The notes below the pieces were generated by a model. The model searched no databases. It saw only the letters and a list, made by a program, of their open reading frames with translations, and was not told the DNA's origin. Position numbers and translations under genes: made by a program. Below, piece after piece: positions 10,843 through 22,400 of a DNA stretch of 64,000 nt. Position 1 is the stretch's first letter; each line of letters starts with the position of its first letter. Source of the stretch: Craspedostauros australis (Eukaryota > Bacillariophyta > Bacillariophyceae > Mastogloiales > Achnanthaceae); NCBI GenBank assembly GCA_026770025.1, contig JAMXDE010000025.1, forward strand, positions 496,001-560,000, in the 5' to 3' direction.

Positions 10843-12693
10843 TGGAAGCACACAGGTCGCGGGACTCGCTTGGGCTGTTTGTGTGTGGGTTGGCGATTGG
10901 TGTGCAGGCCCCAAGAACAGGATTTTTTGCGAAAAGATGGTGCGAAGTTCAAGAGCCGCGCTCGTTGCCGACACGAGCGCTTGAACTGCCGAATCAAGAA
11001 CTTGAAGACCATGAGCGACACTGTTCGCCATGGCCACCAGTGCCATGTGCACCCACCCATTCGAGGCTCTGTGTGTGATTCTCCAATACCAAATGGACAA
11101 CAGACTCGAGTTGTTTGCTGTGTGGACCCAGCGCGAGCACAAGACCCATTCAGGATACGATTGCAACTTCGTTCTGATACAATATTTCAGCACTGAATTC
11201 ATTCTGTTATGATTTATTGGGTGTGCGTGAAGTTATAGACTCCTGAGCCTTATAGTTACAAATTTATATTTTTCGCATTAGCCTTTGCCTAAACGCGTCA
11301 AGCGTGCGGACGGTGGAGGGCAAATGGGGTTCGGAATCGTCAGTCGTGTTTCGACATGCTGTCCAGTCGTGTCTATCATCGACACACTCACATTTCACGT
11401 GGGTGAGGTGGTTACTTGTAACGAAATGTTGAGGATTGCGTGGTGGCGGTGGGCATGCCGAGGCTGCTGCTTTGTCTGGGCTTTGGATCGATGGAACCCA
11501 AGTGGAGAAGAATACATAAGGTGGTGAGCGGGTTGCAGGCTCCATGCTACCCAAGGATGGTACATCCCACTTCAACCTTTGCCCTCACCCTTAACTTGAC
11601 CTGCATCATGCCTTGTTCTCGGTCTGCTGCTGTTCATGGTCCAGGACGTTCAGCTTCGTCCACATCTCAATCATCACATGCTGCCTTCCCTCCATGTACC
11701 TACTCTATAGTACAGCCTCGTCCTTGCTTCAGGTCTATTCCCTGCCTGTGTGTTTGGACCTCCTCTCTGCTTGTCGTCGCCAATTGCTATCATTGGCTTC
11801 GAACTGTTGCTCATCTGCTCCACCTCTTTACTTCTTGTTTCAGTGGTATTGAATCCACAAGCACTTGAATCATGATGCAAGAAACAACAAGGATGACAAC
11901 ACTACTGTCACCAGTCTCTTTCTGCACCATGTCAACAGCTCAGCAGATGATCATGGCGTCCCATGTCCAAGGGGGACAAAGCAGGTTGTGCAGGACTTTG
12001 TAGAACATCCACAAACTATGCCAAGTTTTATTTAGTATTGTATTTTGTTGTGCATAGCAAAGGATAAGTCACTGCCCTCCATTACATTACATTACATAAT
12101 ATTATGTTGTGTACCATTCACACGTGTGGCTGGTGTGGCCAACATGTAGGGATGACACCACCAATGCTTTGCTGCTTGACACAACACCGCCAGGAGGAAA
12201 CACCCAAAGGAACCAAATCACCAACAGCGTGAGCAACCAACATGGCACTGGACCTGTCACAACATCACCATCCACACCATTGATTACAATTTCGGTCTGT
12301 CATCGACCGTCAATGACGTCATGCATTTTGTCCGCGTTGAGGACAAGCCAGCCAGTATTTGTGTCGTAGACTCTAGCTAAATATATATGACCCTATTTGA
12401 CAACACGTTACATCACCGTCTAAGAAAGTAGAGTTGTCCGATTATGGATCTTCAGGAAAACATGATGGTACCCAGCATGGGGCTTATAGACAACACGATG
12501 GTACCCAGCATGGGGCTTGCAAGAACCACTGAATTGGCAGCAGGAGAATTGTTCTTGCTCACCACAACCACCTTCCGTTCGCAAACAGTACGTCTGGCTC
12601 ATGCAACCACCAGTTTTGCGCCCAGCGGTTGGATGTGGCGAGTTGACACCAGGAGGATCCATTCACGAATTGTGGACAGCAAAACCGATGAAG
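10843..12693. other. Spacer between the two 20-bp arrays; no gene recognised
   Basis: Open frames up to about 148 codons occur on both strands but none shows domain content or a consistent coding signature. Small repeats are visible: an ATTAC run near 12080-12098, and a 33-bp-period duplication of GATGGTACCCAGCATGGGGC at 12464 and 12497. Confidence 0.5.
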
Positions 12694-12866
12694 TGCATTT
12701 AATGCACTTCAAATGCATTTTTTGCACTCCAAATGCATTTAATGCACTCCAATTGCATTTTTTGAACCCCGAATGCATTTAATGCACTCCAATTGCATTT
12801 AATGCACTTCAAATGCATTTTTTGAACCCCAAGTGCATTAAATGCACTCCAAATGCATTAAATGCA
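12694..12866. repeat. Tandem array of the same 20-bp unit (array 2)
   Basis: About eight and a half 20-bp units, same orientation and consensus as array 1, with TTTAAT, TTTTTT and TTAAAT core variants. The right flank (GGAAGC, then a GGGACTCG match) and the left flank (CACGAAT, then short GATG and AAGTGCATTT matches) resemble the flanks of array 1, so the arrays came from one duplicated or mobile unit. Confidence 0.93.
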
Positions 12867-13690
12867 AAAGGAAGCAGGTTCGACGGGACTCGATGACACT
12901 TCAACCAAACGGAAGCAATGACCAAATTTGTCCGAGTATCACCGATTGATAAAGTATTAATATCAATGAATCAAACGAAGACGTCGCTGCGACATTTGCT
13001 TTGTCAACATCTCACAAACAACGAAGAAACACAACAAATGACAAAAAGCACTTTGGAGTCGTACTAGTCGTAAACTGAAGTATTTGATGCACTTGCCGGG
13101 TGTCCCCGTGCAAGGAGCTGTTTTGAATCGTCAATCGACACGGTGGCACCGTTCGATCCGACTTGGGGACGCTGCAGAGTCTGTTGCTCTTTTGGATGTG
13201 GCAACAGGCGCAAGGAGGTCGCACAGTTCTCGTTGGGTTCTCGAGTTTTTGGGCAAAGACCTGTATCTTCGACTCGTACGAACACGTTCCAAAACCATCA
13301 AGACCCCTCGTGTGGGATCCAGAGTGCCACTCAGAGGACAACTACTACCATCTCCGCGACAACTATCTATGCATCTATCTACGTGTACTCTATCCATTTG
13401 TGCCAGACACCGGACTCCACTAACTGGGAGGGTCAAACGAGTGGAACATGAATGTGATGGAGGGAAGGTGCTGCACCCAACCGAGAGAATACGTCTGCAG
13501 CAACAGCACTGTTGCGCGGAAGAACCCAAGCGAGAGCATCAAGGCTGATACGAATAACATCACCTACTGGCGTCATGGGTTGCCTTCGCAAGAGCACACT
13601 GCTGGATAGCTCAAGAATCATATAACGAATGCAATTATGCTGTGGCTTTTCAATTACTCCGCGCTAAGGCCGACCAAGGCTTCGACGCAA
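12867..13690. other. Intergenic region downstream of the CRAL-TRIO/DUF6824 gene
   Basis: Several overlapping open frames of 60-154 codons lie on both strands between about 13010 and 13620. None has a recognisable motif, and they overlap in incompatible frames. The segment nearest 13690 is the likely 3' UTR of the next gene. Confidence 0.4.
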
Positions 13691-16600
13691 TCACTTCATT
13701 CTAAGGTTGACCAGGCCTTCGGCAGCAGCGGCTTCTTCTGAGATCTGCTTGCCGCTGGATGATGCTCCAGCCTCCGAATCTTCATCGCCGGCTTTGGAAG
13801 CCTTTCCACTCTTCTCCTTCTCGACCACCTTGCGTTTATCACGGAAGGCATGCCCCAGCTTCTCGGCCGCCCTCTCCTTGGAAACCTCGACCCAGATCCA
13901 AGTTCCGTCGGCGTCCTTCGTATGCCTAGTCAAGAATCGTCTCCCCTCGGCCACCAATTCATCCACCACGTCCGTGACGAATTGTCTTCGTTCGGTTCTA
14001 GCTGCAGCCTCGAAGAGGTGCTTGCGTTCATTCACAAGAGAGTGCATGTATATGTTACCCGAATGCTTGTGAAAGGTTCTGCTCCTGCCGAACAAAATGT
14101 CTGTGTCTCGCTCTGTGATCTTCTCCGGGGTGTCTTCGGGTGGCGCGACAGCTGGAGGTTCTGGTGCGGTCGGAGCTGCCGTCTTTGGTTGCTTGGCTGC
14201 CGCTGCCGTTCCCTCTGGTGGTGTCGGTGGAATGACCACTGTTGGCTCTGATCCTTGCGAATCCGGCGTTATCGACTGGTCAGAAGCAGTGGACGCCGGC
14301 TGAAGTCCGTGAGTGGTTGAAGAATCGCTCGGTGCTCCACCACTGCCAGTTATTGGTGGCTGTTGCTGCGGCAACTGCGTCGTGGGAGCAGCATTCGCGT
14401 TTACATTTGGAGCTGACATCATTCCTTGTTGAGGTATGGTCGGAGTATGCATGGTGCTCACGTTTGCCATGTTTGCGTTCGGCATGGCTCCTTGCGCCAT
14501 CGTTTGGTTGAATCCAATCCGCACTCCCCTTTCCATAGCCATCTCCAAGGCCAGCTGCCTCCCTATTCGCATGCCCATCTGTTCGGCGACCATTGTCGGC
14601 GATTGTGCCTGTGCGGATGTCATGGGCACTTGCATGTTCTGCGTGAAGTTTTGGGTGGGATTTGGTGTGAGATTCCGTGGGAGCTGCATGTATGGTGTGC
14701 CTTGGTTGAATGCTGTCACTCCACCAATACTTCCTGTCATGAGGTTGGGAAGGGTCCCAGCATTTGTTGGGATCATGACGGTATTGGGAGCAACGGCTGC
14801 GGTCAGATTCGGTTGCGCGGCCGAAGCTGAATTTAGATTGGTTGGCACCGGCATTCCACCGACCACGTTCCCTCCCGCGATACTAGTCTGGAACGGGACG
14901 GCACCAGTGCCCCGAAAGCCAACGTTCTGAGGCATGGTAAAATTGGGGAGGCCACTGGCTGGACCTGCCAGGAACTGCTGGGGCTGACCAAACGCTTGTA
15001 GGTTGGGTCTCGCCTGTTGCGCTTGCAGGTTCTGTGGCGGCTGCGGGGCGTTCGGGATGATGCCTGTTGGCATTCCAGCCTGACCCATCTGCACGCCTCT
15101 TCCTTGGATTGACGCTTGTTGGTAGGCGGCAAAGGTTGGAGCTCGCGGATGAGCCGGATATTGGGGGAAATTGGGAGAAGGCACAGCTCCGTATGGCGTT
15201 GGAGTCTGTGCTTGTGGGGCAATGGCACCGGCAGCAGAAGTAGTGAGCTGCGACGAAGTCGGGCCCGGGGTGACTTGGACAACTTGCACTTCGTCATCGT
15301 CAACGGCTGCTGCTTGCATCGCTGGCGACGATACAGCGGGAGCCGGAACTGTTGCGGGTGCGCTTGTCGGTGTCGCTCTTCGTTTGGCGGCTGGTTTGGC
15401 ATCTTGGTCGCTGCCCGCACTGGTTTGGTGGCTGCTCGTGGTGGCAACGCGGCCTTCGTCGCCTTCATCCTCATCTTCGTTGGCAACAGGCATGCCGGCA
15501 GTCTCAAGATTGTCTGCAGTTGGTGATGAGCCAGGATGTGGTGGCATGCTTCTCGTTCTCTTGGAAGCAACGCTGGTTGAACTATCCTCCTCCTTGCCCT
15601 CGCCCTCGTTCTTGTTGGCCTCGATGATGTGGTCCACCAGCATGCGAACTTTGTTCTCGGCTGCCTCCCAGTCGGCAAGCCGCCAGATCCCACACTCTTC
15701 CACCTGTTGGACGAATTGGATGCCGCTCTGCCTCATCTGAACGGCCACCTTCATGCCAATATCACCCTTCTGCTTGTTGTTTCGCTTCGCGCCCAATTTT
15801 GCTACGCGCTCATTCACAAGCCTGGCGAATTCGAGGTTTCCGTGATGCTTCTGATGGTTCTGTCCCTTTCCAACAATGACGTCGGTCGGTCTCAGCAGCT
15901 CGATGCGGCGAGCGTACTCCATCAGATGCCCTTCAACCAGCTTGCGGCGCCTCAGGAACCTTTCGAATTCCCTGCGATTGAGCAGCATGGGAAGGTGCTC
16001 CTTCTTGCTTTGGCCTCTCTGCTTGAATGATGCGGCGTAGTCCTCGTCGAGGGGAAGGACGCGCACGGGGATGCCAAACGTCTTCAAGTGACCGACGCAT
16101 ATGGCATGGCCTCCTGCGATGTGATGTCGATTTGAAAGCAAACAGCAGGGACAGCACGAACAAACAAAGAACGATCGGTGAGTGAAGGTGTACTTGAAAC
16201 GTGCGGAAAGGCGAGAACTTGGTTGCGCTTCAATCGAACGGATGCCTGTTCGAACTCTGCGCGAATGGTTGAACGCTAAAGCAGACATGCATGCATGGGT
16301 GGATTGACTTACCGCAGATTGGTTGAATCCGGCAGCGAGGGCTGGGACTCAGGCCCCGCGCCACGAGGCTGACCAACGGTTTCATCAGGTCCCCCTGGTA
16401 GCAGTAGTGGAAGGCTGTAATTCGGATGGGCATGGCGTTGAGAGCCTTGCATGTAGCCCACCATACATCGCGCTCGGCTTCGGTTCCTTTGGGTGTGGAA
16501 TCCACTCCATATCCCACGTACACAATTCCATTGATCTGTGTTTCGTCGTTGTCTTCCATGTGTGCCATGATAAGGTACCACAGAAAGCGAGTCTATGGAA

Positions 16601-17507
16601 TTGGGAGAGAGGAGAGCACACACGAATGTAGCAGGGTTGGAGCAGGGTTGGAGCAGAGTCGGAGGAAGTGATGGAAAGATGGGGTGAGCAGCGGATTGAC
16701 TTGCATATACCAGAACATATGCCAACTGCACTTCGCGTTGGCGGATGCACGTGGTCCTATTGCAACACCTGTTATGAGCTAAGCACATGAGCTTCACAGA
16801 CATCGTCCATCGATGGACATCGGAGACATTGCCTGATGCAGAAGTGCGGAACTTACGTTGTGTATCTCAGGGTTCTGGTCCATGAGGCTTTCAGCAAGTT
16901 CTCCCTCGTGCGAGAAGAACACGGCTCTTCCCGCATGATCCCGTATTGGCAACATTTGGATGCTGCCGCCATTCTTGGTGAAGAACTGTTTCTCTTCTGC
17001 GGTGAAGTCGTCCATGGTGATCCTCTTGGTGAGCTTGGCATCACCCCAGATCTCTCGCTTGGCTTCGAAGTGCCGCACAAGTCGATCTGCTGCGTTGTTG
17101 ACATCGTTCCTTTCTGCGCGCAAAAACATGCCAAGGAATTGCGGACTATTCACGAAATCAGGATTCTGTCGCAGAGCAAGGTCAAAGGCCGGTTTGTGCC
17201 TGATGGACTGCACTCGTGCACGCAGTTGCTGCAACAGGAGGTTCATGTGTTGTGGATTTTCGGGAGGAACCCCAAGTTTGCCCATGATCTCCTGCTCGAC
17301 CGTCAGTTTCTGTTGCACACACAGACGTCCCATGGCTTGCGCCAGCGTTTCGTCCGCCGAAGGGGTGACATCTTCAGCAGGAGGATTGGTGTAGGGTTCG
17401 GCGAAGGACGGGACCCTCGCCGCGTTGTTGGGCGCTGCTGGCGGCGCCGCTCTGTTGTCTCGCAATGCGCGAGGCAACCGAGCGGCTCCGACGTTGTTGG
17501 ATTGCAT
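13691..17507 (-). CDS. CRAL-TRIO-like protein with two DUF6824-type domains, four exons
   Basis: Proposed exons on the minus strand: 17507-16857, 16791-16711, 16592-16313 and 16113-13691. Introns of 65, 118 and 199 bp have GT-AG ends, two with GTAAGT donors. The sum is in frame and gives 1144 residues. Residues about 125-375 resemble the Sec14/CRAL-TRIO fold as found in diatoms: FLRAERNDVNNAADRLVRHF, DETQINGIVYVGYG, then MPIRITAFHYCY and LKTFGIPVRVLPLD. Such domains bind small lipids. Two DUF6824-type domains follow: about 412-502 (TDVIVGKGQNHQKHHGN) and about 1006-1098 (TDILFGRSRTFHKHSGN, GTWIWVEVS). They are joined by some 500 residues rich in Pro, Gln, Asn and Ala, mostly disordered, with an acidic Lys/Arg-rich stretch that could hold a nuclear signal. 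The function of DUF6824 is unknown; a regulatory role is only a guess. Exon 2 is the least certain part: it fits the phase but is weakly family-like. Confidence 0.8.
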
Positions 17508-18285
17508 CTTTGCGCGTTGGTTATGATTAGAGTGGGAATGTTGTGGTGTTGCTGTTGCTATTGTTATTGTTGCTCTGATTTTGTGACCTTTTGAGTGGAT
17601 TTGTGCCGTTCACGCTGTTTTGCGTGGTGTTTCTGTTTTGCGTGGTGTTTCTGGGTGTTTTGTTGGAGTGCGATCAAGGGCTCCCAACACGCAAACAAGC
17701 TTGCAGGGTTGTTCTGTTGATTCCTTCCTGGTGCTTCATGCTGGTACAAGTTTGAACGGCAAGATTCTACGTCAACAGGGACAGAACGCAGCGCGTCGAA
17801 AGTTACCAGGTCGCACACCATCTGGCTTCTTGTTGTTTCTCTGGGGGGAAGGGAAAACGGCGTTTTTTTCGAATCGCGACTCAGAAAGAATAGAAAGTGA
17901 GTTGAGATTCAATGAGGGACAGACTATTACCGAACACGGTATCAACCTGATGGGAGAAATTCTTGTTTTGGCGCGAAATCTTCCGACTTGATCGACCACC
18001 AAATCTTTTCTCCTCCTTCCTCTCCTCCATTCACGAATCCGTCATGACTCAAACCTGACCGACCTGACTCACACCCCACCTGGGAACTATATGCTCCTCA
18101 GATCCTCCTTACTACAACATACCTCGATTCCTTCATGCTGATGACCACCACACTACCACCGTGGTCTCAACATGCGTATCCAACTTGCTTCAACTCAAGC
18201 AATGGAATCCGAGGGTCAGCTTCAGCCACAGCCACTGCTTCATGACCGTCACCACTGATTGTTATGACCTACACTGCAGTGTAAC
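17508..18285. other. Intergenic region upstream of the CRAL-TRIO/DUF6824 gene
   Basis: Holds the presumed promoter and 5' UTR of the gene starting at 17507; no clear TATA box. A tandem pair of a 19-bp sequence containing TTTTGCGTGGTGTTTCTG lies at about 17617-17653. The rest, to the solo LTR at 18286, shows no gene. Confidence 0.4.
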
Positions 18286-18785
18286 TGTTGGAAATCCGGG
18301 GTGGTGTTAGTAGTAGGAGACTAATCGTTATTAGAATCTACTCTTTCGAACTGTGAGCTCTTCATTGCTCTTTCCTGTTGATGATCGATCTCCTGCTGCA
18401 ATCCTCGTGGTTGCATCTGCTCATCTCCCTTGTATTCATCTTGCAAGGTTGCCCATCTCGTGAATTCACCCTGTCTTTCCTCTGATAGATTCATCATCGT
18501 AGACATGGTTGATTCACAGGCATCACCGATTCGATTCACTCGGTCGGATCGTCATCTTCGTGTTTTTCACAAAACACAAGAGACACAACTGTTCTCACGG
18601 TTGAACCGTTGTTCTCACGATTTCTCACACGATGTCTCGTGTTGAGGCAGACATCCCTTACCACATGCATTTCGCTGGTTCGTCACCAGCTTCATCCATT
18701 ATCACCGGAGGGTTCTCTCACGATCCTTTTTGTACTTCGTGGTAATGGAATATTCCCACTCCTCGGTTCTTTGTTCGTCATTACA

Positions 18786-19407
18786 TGTTAGAACGAAATC
18801 AAGGATGGGATTCCGCACCGAAACGTAGAGTGATCAGATCGTTGTTGGGGTGAGGATGAGTGTTGTTATTGAGTATTATTCGTATGAGTAGTAGAATGCG
18901 GGCGAGCTCACAAGATGGTTTCTTGAGAACTGTGAGCATGAGAGAGACATGACAGGTCTCCTGCAAATTGCAAGTGAAATTAACACGGAGACAACACGGC
19001 AAATGTGCGTGTTACTGCGTGAAGATGAGGTGCAAAAGTCAATGAACAAAACACCGCGATAGCCCGTGTTGCGAATTACGTCTTCTCACGATGTTGCTAG
19101 TAGTACGATCACACGATTGATCGTATTCACTTGAGAAGGTCATGGCAAGATTCGCACGTGTCACACCCAAGATCCAAGTCTGTCTTGATTGGGCAGATTG
19201 GCTCATCTTGGCAAGAAATCAATTTCCGCGACATTTTTGGATCTGTGATTGAGGGAAAACGATTCTTGCGACGCGAAATGCGACACAAATCTGACACAAC
19301 GGATTTTCGACCAAAATTTCCGTTCGGAACGGAAAAGGTAAGAAAAGTGGAGATTTCTGATTGGTCGACGGGTGTCGCTATTGTTAGAGATTTAGCGTGC
19401 GCTAATA
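18786..19407 (-). repeat. 3' LTR of element F
   Basis: 622 bp, matched to 25353-25974 with a single base difference noticed by eye. Begins TGTTAGAACG and ends GCGCTAATA on the plus strand. Confidence 0.95.
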
Positions 19408-19431
19408 CTCCCCAAAGCGTGTCCCGGACAT

Positions 19432-22400
19432 TCAGGTCTTGTAGGTCGGGGAAGAGGACTCGGTGTGCCCTTTCCAGAAGAGGATGGGCTTCACGAGGGG
19501 CCAGAAGACAGCCCATGGAAGGAACTTCGTCATCACGTCGGCGACGTTCTGCGTGCCGGGGATCTTGATGAAGTAGAGGATGCCAGCGGCGACAGCGGAC
19601 CGGACGCGATGGTAGGCCAGTGCGTTGTGGCGCTTGGAGAGCATGCTCTTGGGGACCGTGGAGGAGGTGATGACGGACTAATTGTCACCCAGCATCCAGC
19701 TGGGGCCGTCGATCGGAATGCCCATTTCACGAAGGGCAAGACGGAGGGAGATGATCTGCTCCGTAGCTTGACGGGCAGCGACGAACTCGGACCCGTAGGT
19801 GGCGGTCTCAACCGTGCCTTGACGCTTGGAGAACCATTCGATGGGGGTCTGGTTGACCAGATGGAGAGCACCGGTAGCAGATCTGCCAGTGACTTGGCAG
19901 TGGAGAAGATTGGCGTCGACGAACGTGGTGGTTCGGACAGGTTTGCCTTTCGGCTCGGGGATGTCGTCCGGAATCTCCTCGGAGGTCTTCCCGTAGACGG
20001 AGTAGATCCAGTCATGGTTGGGAACCTCGTAGTGAAGATCGAAGCGGGGGACGCAGGTGCGGAAGCGGATGGCAGCATCAGGATGCTTGCGAAGATATCC
20101 GTAGATGCGCTTTGCGCGATCCAGATGACCTTGGCGAGGAGCTGAGCGGAAGCGTGCCAGCGTCATGACGGCGACAGAGATGTCAAACCGTCCGAGGGAG
20201 ATACACCACTGGAGTGCGCCGATGAGTGACATGAACTTGCGTTTGTCGGTTTCGCTAAGTTCGGAAGAGGTGTCGAGCTCCGGACTGTCGGCCTTGTCGA
20301 GAGGGCAGCTGATCTTGCGGGGAAGCTCGCCGAACATGCGTTCGTAGTTCTCCATCATCCGCTTGATGTAGGATTGCGGGGAGAGCTTGAGAGTGCCGTC
20401 GGGATCACGGCCGAAGTCAGCACCGAGATGGTACTTGATAGGACCAACTCCCTTGAGCTGGTACCTGTACTTCGAAGAGAGGATGTCGAAGAAAGCCTTG
20501 GGATCGGCCATCGTCGCGGTGAGGTCATCGACATAGACGCAGACGTACTCCCAATGGGAGTTGGCGTCACGCATCCAGACGTCGGGATCGGAGCGGCATT
20601 GGAGGAAACCCATGTCGCGAAGGGTGTCGGCGAGAGCCTCATGGAATCGGGCGCCCGATGTGCGCAGGCCGTAGAGTGCCTTGACTATCTGCATGGTATG
20701 ACCAGCGAAGTCACCGAATTCGTCACCAGCGATGAAGCAGATGCGTTCTTGAGTGAAGGCCTCAAGATACGCATTGCCGATGTCTCCAACCCATGTTGGA
20801 ATGCCGTTGAGTTCGCCGGCGAGGAGGGAGAGGCGGAGAGAGCGAAGACTGACCACACCTGCGTAGGATGCATCCTTGCAGGGGTCGGTGAGGTGACCAC
20901 CAGCGACGCAGCGCGCCTTGTGGCGGAGGTCATGCTTCACAGCATAGACCCATTGGAGACGGATCGTCTGGAAGCCGGAAGGGACAGGGGCGCCTTTTCC
21001 GAGGGACTTGAAGGTATGGTACCCGAAGAGCTGGTCCATCTCCTTCTTCTCAGCGTCGGCCCAGAGAGTGTTGCCGTTCTTGTCGTCGAGTCGCATCGCT
21101 TCCTTGTGGTTGCGAGGGACTTGGACACCGAACTGGAAGGTAGGGGCGTGGTTGAAGGTCTTGGACTTGGCGACGTGGACTTGTCGCTCGAGACGATTGG
21201 TGCGGATGGCGAGGCGCTTGAGGCGCTTCCAGCCAGGCTCGTCGAGCAGCTCGTGGCGGCGGCCGTAGGCAGCGCAAGAGACGGGATCATCCTGAATCAT
21301 GATGGAGAGTGGTTCCGTGGAGGTGGAGCCGTCTCCCCATTTCACGATGACGTTGAAGCTGGATCCCTTGTAGGAGGGAGAGGAAGATGGGAGAGGACCC
21401 TCGTGTCCGATGATGGAGTCGAACTCCCACTTAGCGTCGGGGTCGTCGTTGTGCTCCTGTTGCCGTTCGATGATGTCGGCGAGCTCAACATAGGAGATGA
21501 GGTCATGCGTCTCCCCATCGGCCAGTGCGAGTAGCATCTTGATACGTTGGTGGTTGGCTGCGTCAAGGTCATTGACCTTTTGCACCACCTCCGCTCTGAC
21601 TTGCTGACCATCCTTCTCGTGGATGAAGGTCATCCCAACGAGATCCTCAGGAGAGAACTTTGGGATGTGGACCTTGGCATTCCCCACTGTTTCAGGGTCT
21701 GTGCCGCGGCGGTCAGTCAGGATGGAATCGGCGAGGGAGTGTACGATGGGGTCGGAGTCAGGAGGGACGGAGATGTCGTCGGCTGGCTCCCCATTCGCCA
21801 CATTCATGGCATCAGAGCCATCGTCCTCCCCAACAATGGGGAAGGGGAAGTCCGCACGAAGATTGCGGGTGGCAGAGTCGTCGGCAGGTCGGATGGCAGA
21901 CCGAGGAAGAAGTCGCTGGGTCTCGTCGTCGAGGACCCAGAAGGTAAGATCATCGCCTTTGTGAAGGCAGGGACCGGCCCAGCGTCCACTGCGCTCCTTG
22001 GACTGGCTGGGGAAGGTGGGGTTGTCAACCCGGTAGTAGACAGGCTGCCACCATCGGTAGGACAGGAACTTGGAGATGTCCGGTCGTTGTCCAAAGGCGG
22101 CTTGAAGGGGGGTGATGGAGCCAGCGGTGACCTGCGCGATGTGGTTGAAGAGATCAACCACATAGAGCGTGCAGATCAGCCAGAAGCGGTCGGGAGTACC
22201 CGTGCGATCCATCACACCGTTGGTTGTGCGTTTGATATCCTGGATCCGGCGTTCCGCGCCGTTCTGATGCTGATGTTCCGGCTCACTCTGGTGGTCCTTG
22301 ATGTGATATTGTCGCAGGATCTCCATGACCTTGTTACCGATCTGCGCCTTGGCGTTATCAGACATCAGTAGATCAGGAGCCCCATGGCGACGGATGAAAT

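Noticed and set aside
11440-11868. A 142-codon plus-strand frame between the 20-bp arrays
   Set aside because: No recognisable domain and overlapping frames on both strands; not supportable as a gene.
10651-12866. CRISPR-like arrays
   Set aside because: The 20-bp units are directly adjacent with no unique spacers, and the setting is eukaryotic. They are tandem repeats.
13084-13548. Plus-strand frame of 154 codons with competing frames on both strands
   Set aside because: Four overlapping frames are open here at once, none with a motif; probably chance.
14436-15740. Several plus-strand frames of 130-190 codons
   Set aside because: They overlap the Pro/Gln/Ala-rich linker of the CRAL-TRIO/DUF6824 gene on the other strand and have no motif of their own.
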